Source of the DNA: Mesobacillus jeotgali
GTDB taxonomy: Bacteria > Bacillota > Bacilli > Bacillales > Cytobacillaceae
Reading direction: 5' to 3'
DNA: 64,000 bases
NCBI RefSeq assembly: GCF_014856545.2
Contig: NZ_CP109811.1
Span: 2,598,001 to 2,662,000 of the forward strand
Below, in pieces: positions 36,847-44,918 of the stretch. The number at the start of each line of letters is the position of its first letter. Position 1 is the first letter of the stretch. Under the pieces are notes generated by a model that worked only from the letters and a program-made list of their open reading frames with translations, did no database searches and had not been told where the DNA came from. A program made the position numbers and the translations under genes.

Positions 36847-37842
36847 TTATCTGCTTGCTATCAATTTTTGCGCTCGCTCATCCTGCAGCCAGCAGTCCAC
36901 ACCGTGGCTGTCGGAAAGCTTGGTTGCTACAGGGTAGACTTTGTCACAAACCTGCATTGCATATGGGCAGCGGGCAGTAAAAGGACAGCCCACTGGCGGA
37001 GAAAATAAATCTGGCGGTGTCCCGCCAATCGGTACCAGGTCAGCACCGTCAACATCCAAACGAGGAACAGAGTTCAATAACCCTTTCGTATACGGATGCT
37101 GTGGGTTATAAAATATTTCCCTCCTGGTCCCTGTTTCAACAATTTTGCCCGCATACATGACGGCGATCCGGTCAGCGACCTGTGCGACAACTCCTAGATC
37201 ATGAGTAATCAGGATAATCGAGACACCTGTTTTTTTCTGGATATCACGGAACAATTCTAAAATCTGTGCCTGAATTGTCACATCAAGTGCTGTGGTCGGT
37301 TCATCCGCAATCAACACCTCCGGCTGGCAAACCAGTGCCATGGCAATGACAATCCTTTGCCTCATGCCGCCGCTGAATTGATGCGGGTATTGTTTCAGTC
37401 GAACTTGAGGGCTCGGGATTCCAACCAGGTCCAGCATCTGTATCGCTACTTCTTTTGCCTGCTCCTTTGACAGCTTCATATGCTGGAGAATCCCCTCTGT
37501 CAGCTGATCACCGATTGTCAATGTTGGATTCAATGCTGTCATCGGATCCTGGAAAATCATTGATATATCTGATCCGCGAATTTTCCGCATTTCAGGATCT
37601 CTCAGTTTCGTCAGATCCTTCCCTTTAAAAAGGATGGATCCGCCATCAAATTTGCCCGGCGGTTCCGGAATCAATCTCATGATACTTTGAGAAGTCACGC
37701 TTTTCCCGCAGCCGGACTCACCTACAATTGCTAATGTTTCCCCTTTATGTAAATCAAAAGTGACCCCACGGACAGCTTTTACCTCACCGCCGTATGTTTT
37801 GAATGAAACATGAAGGTCTTTTACTTCTAGTACCTTTTCCAT
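36847..37842 (-). CDS. dppD: Dipeptide ABC transporter ATP-binding protein
   Basis: 331 residues, OppD/DppD type. Walker [10 protein letters not shown], signature FSGGMRQRIVIAMAL, Walker B VLIADEPTTALD, switch His in LITHDLG and the C-terminal GCPFTARCPYAMQVC cluster of peptide transporters. Five base pairs after dppC with AAGGAGG. It should dimerise with YkfD, since no other dpp ATPase is in the dpp part. Confidence 0.93.
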   Translation of the reverse strand: MEKVLEVKDLHVSFKTYGGEVKAVRGVTFDLHKGETLAIVGESGCGKSVTSQSIMRLIPEPPGKFDGGSILFKGKDLTKLRDPEMRKIRGSDISMIFQDPMTALNPTLTIGDQLTEGILQHMKLSKEQAKEVAIQMLDLVGIPSPQVRLKQYPHQFSGGMRQRIVIAMALVCQPEVLIADEPTTALDVTIQAQILELFRDIQKKTGVSIILITHDLGVVAQVADRIAVMYAGKIVETGTRREIFYNPQHPYTKGLLNSVPRLDVDGADLVPIGGTPPDLFSPPVGCPFTARCPYAMQVCDKVYPVATKLSDSHGVDCWLQDERAQKLIASR

Positions 37843-37847
37843 GGTGC

Positions 37848-38804
37848 TTACCTCCTTAGCTTCGGGTCAAGTGCGTCCTGAAGCCCATCACCTAAAACGT
37901 TAAACGAAAACATAGTCAAAGAAATGAAGAATGCCGGGAAAAACAGCCTCCACCAGTCACCGGATAAAATAACCGGCAAAGCATCGCTTGCCATCGATCC
38001 CCAACTCGCTAACGGTGCCTGGATGCCTAGACCCAGGAAGCTGAGGAATGCCTCTGCAAAGATAGCGGATGGAACGGAAAGTGTTATTTGTACAATGATC
38101 GGTCCCATCGTATTAGGCAGCAAATTTTTACGAATGATTCTCGCTGTTTTCGTTCCGAATGTTTTCGATGCTAAAACGTATTCGTAATTCTTGATCTGCA
38201 GGACTTGGCCGCGGACAATCCGAGCCATGCCTATCCATCCAGTAATCGTCAGTGCAAATATGATGGTGGCCAGGCTAGGCCCCATAACAACGCTGATTAA
38301 AATGACAACTAGCAAATATGGAAGACCGTATAGGACCTCGATGATCCTCATCATGAAATGGTCTGTCCTGCCGCCTTTATATCCTGCAATCCCGCCATAA
38401 ATGACACCGATAAGAAAGTCAATCAGTGCTGCAGCAATACCAACAAATAGTGATATTCGAGCGCCATACCAAGTCCGGGTGAATACATCGCGCCCAAGCT
38501 CGTCAGTTCCAAACCAATGCTCACTTGACGGGGGAAGATTCTGGTTGACCAAATCCTGATGGTCAACTGTGTGAGGCGAGATGATCGGACCAAAAATAGC
38601 CATGAATGTCAGAACCGATAAGAAGAATAATCCCAACATGGCCAGTTTATTTTTCAGAAGGCGCCTCCATGCATCCTGCCAGTAAGACAGGCTGGGCCTG
38701 ACAACAGCTTCTGCTTCTGAGTCACTTTTTTCAATAGGAACAAACCAGTCGTCAGGAATGGACGAGACTGCCGGCGGTTCCTGATGCTTACGCAGAGCCA
38801 TCAT
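37848..38804 (-). CDS. dppC: Dipeptide ABC transporter permease
   Basis: 318 residues with about six membrane helices after a 60-residue cytoplasmic N-terminus. Contains the GTDELGRDVFTRTWYGARISL motif of OppC/DppC proteins and an EAA loop ASKTFGTKTARIIRKNLLPN. Overlaps the dppB stop by 4 bp (ATGA). Forms the channel with DppB. Confidence 0.93.
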   Translation of the reverse strand: MMALRKHQEPPAVSSIPDDWFVPIEKSDSEAEAVVRPSLSYWQDAWRRLLKNKLAMLGLFFLSVLTFMAIFGPIISPHTVDHQDLVNQNLPPSSEHWFGTDELGRDVFTRTWYGARISLFVGIAAALIDFLIGVIYGGIAGYKGGRTDHFMMRIIEVLYGLPYLLVVILISVVMGPSLATIIFALTITGWIGMARIVRGQVLQIKNYEYVLASKTFGTKTARIIRKNLLPNTMGPIIVQITLSVPSAIFAEAFLSFLGLGIQAPLASWGSMASDALPVILSGDWWRLFFPAFFISLTMFSFNVLGDGLQDALDPKLRR

Positions 38805-39733
38805 TTCCCCTCCTTTTTATGAAGCTTGATCCTTGGGTCGAGGATGCCATAAGCAAGGTCTACCAGGAAAAGCATGACGATCAATACTGTACTGTAAAAA
38901 ATCGTTGTTCCCATTATGACTGGATAGTCACGTTGGTTGATGCTTTCGACAAAGTACTTTCCCATCCCCGGAATCGCAAAAATCTTTTCAATTACGAAAG
39001 TTCCTGTAAGGATGCTCGCTGCTAATGACCCAAGAATTGTTACAACCGGGAGCAATGCATTTTTCAGAGCATGTTTGAACACGATTTTTACAGGTGAAAG
39101 CCCTTTTGCCTTAGCTGTTCGTATGTAGTCTTGCGTCAAAACCTCAAGCATGCTGGATCTCGTCAAGCGGGCGATAATTGCCATTGGCCCGGTTGCAAGA
39201 GCCAAAGTTGGCAGAATCATATGCTTTGGACTGGTCCAGGTGGCAACCGGAAGGATCTCCCAGGTTACGGCCAGCTGCTGGATTAACAGAGTCGCCATTA
39301 CAAAGTTTGGCACTGAAATACCGACTACTGCAACAGTCATAGCAAGGTAATCGATCAAGCCATTGTGTCGGAGTGCTGCAATGATTCCCAGCAGGATGCC
39401 AGAAAATATAGCAACAATCAGAGTGATCATTCCAAGCTCGAATGAAACAGGGAATCCTCTTCCAAGCATTTCGTTCACTGTCTGTGAAGACTTTTTAATA
39501 GAAGGCCCGAAATCGAATGTCGCGACCGATTTTAAGTAAATGAAGTATTGAACGTATAAAGGCTCATCCAAATGGTAAAAGCTTTCGAGATTTTTTTGGA
39601 CCGCTTCGCTTGTCGCCCGCTCCTCGTTAAAAGGTGACCCTGGAATGGAATGCATCAAGAAGAAGGTCAGCGTGATAATGACCAGCAGGGTGACTGCCAT
39701 AGAGCCCAGTCGTTTGAATATGTAATGGAGCAT
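38801..39733 (-). CDS. dppB: Dipeptide ABC transporter permease
   Basis: 310 residues, about six membrane helices; N-terminus MLHYIFKRLGSMAVTLLVIITLTFFL and the conserved TARAKGL variant TAKAKGLSPVKIVFKHALKNALLPVVT (EAA loop) mark OppB/DppB permeases. Second gene of the operon, translationally coupled to dppC. Confidence 0.93.
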   Translation of the reverse strand: MLHYIFKRLGSMAVTLLVIITLTFFLMHSIPGSPFNEERATSEAVQKNLESFYHLDEPLYVQYFIYLKSVATFDFGPSIKKSSQTVNEMLGRGFPVSFELGMITLIVAIFSGILLGIIAALRHNGLIDYLAMTVAVVGISVPNFVMATLLIQQLAVTWEILPVATWTSPKHMILPTLALATGPMAIIARLTRSSMLEVLTQDYIRTAKAKGLSPVKIVFKHALKNALLPVVTILGSLAASILTGTFVIEKIFAIPGMGKYFVESINQRDYPVIMGTTIFYSTVLIVMLFLVDLAYGILDPRIKLHKKEGK

Positions 39734-39788
39734 TAACCCACATCCTTATCATGTCTTTATGTCAGTTCTTGGGGTGGAAGGAATCATC

Positions 39789-40613
39789 CTAAGAAAATGT
39801 TGTCCTCATTGCAAGTTCAGTCATCACAAGCATAGCTTGATAGGCTTCGAGAATATCCTTAGCCTGGTACCTTACAATCGTGGTCCCCTCTTCTATTTCT
39901 GTACCCGGCATCAAATTCGCCCATTCTGCTTGCCCATAGTTGGCGAATTCAATTCTTAATACAGGGTTCTCAGGGGGAGTAAGCGGTTTCACTTTATCCA
40001 AGTTTTTAATAGCCGCTTCTGTTTTTTCAGCAAGAAGTTCACCAGCTTTTGCTGGAGTCAGAGACTTTGCAGCAGACCGCGATATAGACTGTTTAACTAC
40101 GGCAGTTGTAATGTTAGGAATCAATGCCTCAGCTTCACGTGCAGCACCATCATCCCCGGCTACCATGATGACAGGTACTCCAAAGTGACCTGCTACATAG
40201 GCATTGAATCCAAGCTCACCTATTTGGACATCATTTATCCACATATGCCGGACACCGAAAATCATCGAATGTGACATTACGCCACTCATAGAAGCTCTTG
40301 CATGATAGCCGACAAAAACGGCTCCTTTAAAGCTCTCATCAAGCCCTTGGACCATTGAGTAAGGTTTTACATCGCCCGTAATCAATTGTGTTTCCGGATG
40401 AAGATCCTCTATCAAAAGGTTATTCATTTTCGAGTGACTATCATTGACGATGACTTCCTGGCAGCCAGTTTCAAATGCTTTCTCAATCACAAAGTTTGCT
40501 TCCTGGGTCATGATTTTTCGGCCTCGTTCGTAATTGTGTTTCGAAGAGTCCACATGGGTATGGTCAACCAGACCAGTAATCCCTTCCATGTCCACTGATA
40601 TGTACAATTTCAT
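39789..40613 (-). CDS. dppA: D-aminopeptidase DppA
   Basis: Zinc-dependent D-stereospecific aminopeptidase of 274 residues, exactly the B. subtilis length when started at ATG 40613; a TTG four codons earlier is possible. Metal ligands Asp8 and Glu10 in SVDMEGITG, further His in NDSHSKM and VGYHARASMSGVMSHS. It cleaves D-Ala-D-Ala and related D-peptides, forms a decameric ring in B. subtilis, and is the first gene of the dpp operon. The ribosome site (GTTGGG) is weak. Confidence 0.93.
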   Translation of the reverse strand: MKLYISVDMEGITGLVDHTHVDSSKHNYERGRKIMTQEANFVIEKAFETGCQEVIVNDSHSKMNNLLIEDLHPETQLITGDVKPYSMVQGLDESFKGAVFVGYHARASMSGVMSHSMIFGVRHMWINDVQIGELGFNAYVAGHFGVPVIMVAGDDGAAREAEALIPNITTAVVKQSISRSAAKSLTPAKAGELLAEKTEAAIKNLDKVKPLTPPENPVLRIEFANYGQAEWANLMPGTEIEEGTTIVRYQAKDILEAYQAMLVMTELAMRTTFS

Positions 40614-40752
40614 TTTTTTACCCAACTTTCTATGAATAATTATCTTAATATTATAAAAAATAAAACTACCAACCGCAACCTTTTTTCCTATTAATTTCTG
40701 TTATTACAAGGAAATAGGAGATTTGTCACTAGTTACTTAACGCCAATAATAC

Positions 40753-40767
40753 TATTCTCTGAATAAT
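40753..40767. promoter_or_regulatory. CodY-box-like sequence upstream of dppA
   Basis: Read on the minus strand, ATTATTCAGAGAATA matches 11 of 15 positions of the CodY consensus AATTTTCWGAAAATT, about 140 bp upstream of the dppA start. The dpp operon is a classic CodY target in B. subtilis. One site with four mismatches is suggestive only. Confidence 0.45.
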
Positions 40768-40875
40768 ATTTTTAGACTAATTTTTTATAAATTTGCGAAG
40801 GAAATGAATTTCCATATCCTTTCCGTACCTGGGGTAGTTTTAACAACAGTTTTTTCAAGATAATGGTTTTTGGGC

Positions 40876-40899
40876 AAAAAAAAAGCGCACATCTGCGCT
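40876..40899 (-). terminator. Rho-independent terminator of the NUDIX gene
   Basis: Minus-strand AGCGCA-GATG-TGCGCT followed by eight or nine T, directly after the NUDIX stop. Confidence 0.9.
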
Positions 40900-40900
40900 C

Positions 40901-41530
40901 CTATTCACTGAGTTTATGTTGCTCCATCAATTCAATAAAATGGGTCAGCACTCTGGCTGTAAGTCCCCAAATCACCTTGCCTTTTGATCGATAGAAATAT
41001 TCATCCATTGTTCGTGTTTGCCAATTGTAATTCTCGCCGCCGATGATCAGATCGAAAGGAAAGCCGTCTTCTGGTTCCACTTGAAAATTGATTTTATAAC
41101 TATCTGGCTGGTTCTTTTTAAAGAATGACAGAGGAACTGTAAATACCTCGCCCACTTCTGCTTCATTTGGAACGATCGAATTTAGATTACTAATTCTTCC
41201 AACAAAAGGGTAAATGATGGTGCCGAATGCCGATACCATGTAGTCCAAAGGAAAAACATCGATGATCTCTGTTTCAGGTATGCCAAGTTCTTCCGAGGTT
41301 TCCCTGACCGCTGCTTTTTGAGGAGCTTCCCCCTTTTCGATCTTACCTCCCGGGAAGCAAACCTCGCCAGGCTGTCTCCTCATCTTAAGGGATCGCACTT
41401 CAAATAAAATATGGACTTCACCATCGACTTCCACTAATGGGAGCAATACTGCGAACTTGATAAATTGTTCATGTCCCAAAATTGAAGGTGTACGCCCCAA
41501 TAAAGTTTTTGAAATCTGATTTATGTTCAT
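40901..41530 (-). CDS. NUDIX hydrolase, probable CoA pyrophosphatase
   Basis: 209 residues. The Nudix box GGKIEKGEAPQKAAVRETSEELG occupies residues 61-83, preceded by the CoA-pyrophosphatase (UPF0035) motif LKMRRQPGEVCFPGG. Such enzymes split CoA or acyl-CoA into 4'-phosphopantetheine derivatives and 3',5'-ADP. No membrane segment. Stand-alone gene upstream of the dpp operon in the same direction, with its own terminator. Confidence 0.88.
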   Translation of the reverse strand: MNINQISKTLLGRTPSILGHEQFIKFAVLLPLVEVDGEVHILFEVRSLKMRRQPGEVCFPGGKIEKGEAPQKAAVRETSEELGIPETEIIDVFPLDYMVSAFGTIIYPFVGRISNLNSIVPNEAEVGEVFTVPLSFFKKNQPDSYKINFQVEPEDGFPFDLIIGGENYNWQTRTMDEYFYRSKGKVIWGLTARVLTHFIELMEQHKLSE

Positions 41531-41728
41531 TATTGGACATCCACTCTCCCTGTAAAAGTATGTATTGCCATTGTATTATGAAAGACCGATTAAAATAAAG
41601 GAAATGGCTCTTATTAAAAAAGATCACGGTTTGTGACTTAATTTCGTGCGGAATGGGAAAACAGAGCACCACCAATCTTTATTTGGGTTCAAAAGCTCCT
41701 TGATTTCGGACAACATGAAATCAAAAGC

Positions 41729-42085
41729 ATGGTTGGTGACCTTATTAAGTCATCAATAAGCCGGATTGGTGACCTGAATTCCCACATTTCTTAAAAACAG
41801 GGCACCAATAAGACCGATTGGTGACCTTAAATCAAGGAGTTTTCAAAAACAGGGCACCAATAAGACTCGATTGATGCTCTAAAACCCCATAAATTCCCAA
41901 AATAAGAAACCAATAAGACTTATTGGCTTTCTAATATTCCATATATTTACATAACGCAACACCAATACGCCCTATAGGTTAACTATAATCCCTCATTTTT
42001 CCATAATAAGTACCAATAAGTCGGATTGGAGACTCAAAAAACCACGTATTACCAATTCCAAGCACCAATACGCCCGCTTGATGTG
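41729..42085. repeat. Degenerate array of ~52-bp units with CCAAT/ATTGG hairpins
   Basis: Seven copies of a core resembling CACCAATAAGNCCGATTGGTG occur at 41751, 41803, 41865, 41909, 41960, 42012 and 42063, spacing 52, 62, 44, 51, 52 and 51 bp. Most cores form a short hairpin (CACCAAT with ATTGGTG; at 41909 CCAATAAG with CTTATTGG). Linkers are partly shared (AAAAACAGGG precedes two of them). No ORF runs through it. The sequence is unlike the 52-bp array at 34.5 kb although the period is the same. Confidence 0.85.
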
Positions 42086-42092
42086 GCATGCA

Positions 42093-42122
42093 AATTAAAA
42101 AGCAGCGGCGATTTGCCGCTGC
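42093..42122 (-). terminator. Rho-independent terminator of the small membrane protein gene
   Basis: Minus-strand GCAGCGGC-AAATC-GCCGCTGC followed by TTTTTAATTT. Confidence 0.92.
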
Positions 42123-42136
42123 CCTTAGACTCCGTA

Positions 42137-42283
42137 TCAACCAGAAGCTCTACCTTTGATCGCCTTGTATGCGATCAAGATTATCCCGATTACCAGGAGG
42201 ATATGAATGATTCCGCCGGCTATTTCAAAAATCAGTCCGAGCAGCCAGAGCACCAGCAATATTCCTGCTATTGTCCATAACAT
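42137..42283 (-). CDS. Lmo0937-family small membrane protein (48 aa)
   Basis: Encodes MLWTIAGILLVLWLLGLIFE... with a second hydrophobic stretch and a basic tail (AYKAIKGRASG). Two membrane helices separated by GG, the pattern of the lmo0937 family found across Bacilli, whose function is unknown. Start ATG 42283 with AAGGAG 9 nt upstream; an ATG at 42292 overlaps that site. A strong terminator follows. The gene is short but well supported by the family resemblance. Confidence 0.85.
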   Translation of the reverse strand: MLWTIAGILLVLWLLGLIFEIAGGIIHILLVIGIILIAYKAIKGRASG

Positions 42284-42444
42284 TTGCACCATCTCCTTCC
42301 TTATTGTGTTCTTGATTAAAGTTTACCCTTTTGTTAATTCTATTAAACAAGACACCCTCACCCTTCCAACTGTTCAAATATTTGATAACTTCATGGTCAT
42401 TGTGTAACACTTATACTATCCTTTTGAAGTCAGGAGAAATTGCC

Positions 42445-43230
42445 ATGGGACATTACAAGATTTTATTTTTGGATATAGACGGAACGATTCTAAGACCTGA
42501 TGGTACGATCGAGGACTCAACGAAGACAGCCATCAATGAAATGAAGAGACAAAATATTGAAGTGGTTTTGGCTACAGGACGACCGCTCCATGAGATATCA
42601 GATCTTGCAGAGGAGCTCCAGATTACTTCTTTTATCGGATATAACGGAGCACTCGGCATTTATGAGGGGGATACGATTTTTGCCGAACCAATGCAACCTG
42701 AGGATGTCAAATACATATTGAATGTGGCAGCAGCAAATGGCCATGAAGTGGTTTGTTATACGCATGAAAAAAATTACTTAACCAATCTGGAAACTCCACC
42801 GGTACAAGCTTTTCTCAAGCAATTCCATTTGCGGCAGAATGCCATTTTTACTGAGGATGCGATTGATAAAATTCTTGGCATGACAATCATCACTGCTGGA
42901 GAAAAAGGAGACTCACTATACGAATTCAAGAACGGAATCCATTTGTCTCAGGTGAATGTGGAGGGTATGCAGCACTGCTACGATGTTATTCGTGATTATG
43001 TCAATAAAGGAATTGGTGTCGAATTCCTTATAAATAAACTGGGAATTAAACGCGAAGAGTCGATTGCCTTTGGCGACGGAATGAATGATAGGGAAATGCT
43101 GAAAAGCGCAGGTGAAGGATTCGCGATGGGCAATGCCCATCCTGACCTGTTTCAATATGCAAAGCATAAGACAACTGCTGTCACCAATTCCGGGATTTAC
43201 AATGGGTTGAAATCTCTTGGATTATTATAA
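42445..43230 (+). CDS. Cof-type HAD-IIB phosphatase
   Basis: 261 residues. HAD motif I LDIDGTI (8-14 region), motif II near LATGRP, the Lys-containing motif III region and motif IV AFGDGMNDREML. The C2B cap and the ending MGNAHPDLFQYAKHKTTAVTNSGIYNGL are typical of Cof proteins, which dephosphorylate sugar phosphates, FMN or pyridoxal phosphate; the precise substrate is unknown. Start ATG 42445 with AGGAGA; a longer upstream frame is not supported. Confidence 0.9.
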   Translation: MGHYKILFLDIDGTILRPDGTIEDSTKTAINEMKRQNIEVVLATGRPLHEISDLAEELQITSFIGYNGALGIYEGDTIFAEPMQPEDVKYILNVAAANGHEVVCYTHEKNYLTNLETPPVQAFLKQFHLRQNAIFTEDAIDKILGMTIITAGEKGDSLYEFKNGIHLSQVNVEGMQHCYDVIRDYVNKGIGVEFLINKLGIKREESIAFGDGMNDREMLKSAGEGFAMGNAHPDLFQYAKHKTTAVTNSGIYNGLKSLGLL

Positions 43231-43246
43231 AATTTGCACGTGACAT

Positions 43247-43287
43247 AAAAAAATGGAACCTCTGCTTCAGAGGTTCCATTTTTATTT
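43247..43287. terminator. Bidirectional terminator between HAD and FNT genes
   Basis: AAAAATGGAACCTCT / AGAGGTTCCATTTTT stem, A-rich on the left and T-rich on the right; it overlaps the stop of the convergent FNT gene. Confidence 0.9.
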
Positions 43288-44121
43288 ACTTGCTGCCCGT
43301 TTTTTTGCGCTCGCCTTTGAAAATTGATCCTCAGGCTGTGCAGCAGACTTTTTGAGGCTGTCTTTATAACTCATCCAATAAATCAAAGCTACGAATACGC
43401 CACCGCCAACTGCATTCCCTAAATAAACGGGTACAAAGTTGGCAAAGTATGCACCCCAGGTATAATATCCCGCAAAAATCGCTGCCGGTATAACGAACAT
43501 ATTTGCGACTACGTGCTGGAAACCGATTGCAACAAAGCCCATGATCGGGAACCAGATGGCCAAAACCTTCCCAGTCATGTCGGATGCCCCATATGAGAGC
43601 CATACCGCTAAACCAACGAGCCAGTTACAGCCAATACCTGAGAAAAAAGCCGCCCAAAAACCAGCATCAAGTTTTGCGCCTGCTACAGCGACTGTTTTAT
43701 CAAGATAAGGACCTGTTTCGGTCAAGCCAACAATATGACCAAAAAAATAGGCTACAAATAGCGCACCTACAAAGTTACTAAGAGTAATCCAGAACCAATT
43801 TTTCAACAACATCTTTACTGTTACTTTCTTCGCAAGACTGGCCATTGAAATGGCAGTCATATTCCCCGTCAGCAGCTCTCCTCCAGCAAGAAGAATTAGA
43901 ATCAGGCCAAGAGGAAATACCGCGGCACCGAGGAATGTTCCAAAAGTACCCCACTCGTGGGGCAAATTTGCGATTACCCTGATATCCAACAAATATCCAA
44001 TTGCAATAAAAGCGCCACCCAGGAATCCCAGTGCCAGCATGTTCTTTACAGGCATAGCAGCCTTGTATGTCCCAGAATCAATGGTCACTTGAGCAATTTC
44101 CTGGGGTTTACGAAATGCCAA
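43282..44121 (-). CDS. Formate/nitrite transporter (FNT) family channel
   Basis: 279 residues with six membrane helices, forming a pentameric anion channel in known homologues. FNT signatures are present: GGAFIAIGYLL, LAGGELLTGNM, NFVGALFVAYFFG, GIGCNWLVGLAVWLS and FQHVVANMFVIPAA. The start was placed at a TTG (44121) with AGGAGG 8 nt upstream; the open frame extends to 44271 but that part is unlike FNT proteins and overlaps the PadR promoter. Substrate could be formate, nitrite or hydrosulfide. Formate would fit a genome with a selenocysteine pathway, but no formate dehydrogenase is in view. Confidence 0.9.
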   Translation of the reverse strand: MAFRKPQEIAQVTIDSGTYKAAMPVKNMLALGFLGGAFIAIGYLLDIRVIANLPHEWGTFGTFLGAAVFPLGLILILLAGGELLTGNMTAISMASLAKKVTVKMLLKNWFWITLSNFVGALFVAYFFGHIVGLTETGPYLDKTVAVAGAKLDAGFWAAFFSGIGCNWLVGLAVWLSYGASDMTGKVLAIWFPIMGFVAIGFQHVVANMFVIPAAIFAGYYTWGAYFANFVPVYLGNAVGGGVFVALIYWMSYKDSLKKSAAQPEDQFSKASAKKRAASK

Positions 44122-44251
44122 TTCTAATTCCTCCTGTTCTTTAGATGCATTATTTCGTTTGGCTATTGAACATTTCTTTAATGCCTTATTTCCCCTTTGT
44201 CCAATAAAAAAACAGCGTTCTAATTCTTTTTGACATTTTTTTAAAAGAAAC

Positions 44252-44281
44252 ATATCATATTGATATATCAAAGTGATATAT
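44252..44281. promoter_or_regulatory. Two overlapping inverted repeats upstream of padR (operator candidate)
   Basis: ATATCA-TAT-TGATAT at 44252-44266 and ATATATCA-AAG-TGATATAT at 44263-44281 share four bases. Both are perfect. They end 24 bp before the PadR start and lie about 130 bp upstream of the FNT start, so they fit an autoregulatory PadR operator. Confidence 0.6.
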
Positions 44282-44304
44282 ATATAACAAAAGGAGAAAT
44301 GACC

Positions 44305-44907
44305 ATGTCAATTGAACATTCGATCCTTGCAGTAATCAGCTTCCGTCCGAGCACTGGCTATGACATTAAAGCTGAATTCGAGCATAAAGCCGCAGGTCTT
44401 TACTGGGGTATGAGTTACGGCAGTCTCTATCCAAAACTTAAGAAGCTTGAAGAACAGGGCTATATCACCACCATGGAATCAGAAGCAGAAGGCCGCAAGA
44501 AAAAGCTTTATGAGCTGACCGGAAAAGGCTGGACAGAATTGGAAAGCTGGCTTGCCAGAAAGCCTGAACCTCCTACCATAAAGGATGAGTTATTCATTAA
44601 AATGGCTGCCTGGCATAATGAAATGGATTTGAAGGTTCTTGCAGGTCATTTGAATACAAGAGCGATCGAGTCAAAGGAAATGTTAAGTTACATTAGGGAC
44701 TGGAAGCAAAATAATACATCATATATAAACAGTGTCGGGATGCTGGCAATTAGATACGCTGAGTTAAAACTCGAAGCGGAGCTTCAATGGATAAAAGAAT
44801 CACTTACCTTCCTGGAGAATGATGGACTTCCTGAAGGCCAGGACCCGAATAAACTTGGAGAGAAACAAATGGAGCGGAGAAAAGCAGCACTCAAAGAAGA
44901 CCATTAG
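44305..44907 (+). CDS. PadR-family transcriptional regulator
   Basis: 200 residues. The N-terminal winged helix begins MSIEHSILAVISFRPSTGYDIKAEF and continues to YPKLKKLEEQGYI and GRKKKLYELTGKG, the PadR pattern; the C-terminal helical half (WHNEMDLKVL... WIKESLTFLEN) is a dimerisation domain. The start ATG 44305 follows AAAGGAG. It is followed 11 bp later by an MFS transporter, the usual arrangement for a drug-responsive repressor and its pump. Confidence 0.92.
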   Translation: MSIEHSILAVISFRPSTGYDIKAEFEHKAAGLYWGMSYGSLYPKLKKLEEQGYITTMESEAEGRKKKLYELTGKGWTELESWLARKPEPPTIKDELFIKMAAWHNEMDLKVLAGHLNTRAIESKEMLSYIRDWKQNNTSYINSVGMLAIRYAELKLEAELQWIKESLTFLENDGLPEGQDPNKLGEKQMERRKAALKEDH

Positions 44908-44918
44908 GAGGGTACAGT

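Noticed and set aside
41729..42085. Possible CRISPR array (regular ~24-bp cores with ~28-bp spacers)
   Set aside because: Cores are degenerate, spacers are partly shared with each other, spacing varies from 44 to 62 bp, and no cas genes are near. Better described as a decayed tandem repeat.
42026..42280. 84-residue ORF on the plus strand
   Set aside because: It overlaps the repeat array, a terminator and the well-supported lmo0937-family gene on the other strand; no ribosome site.
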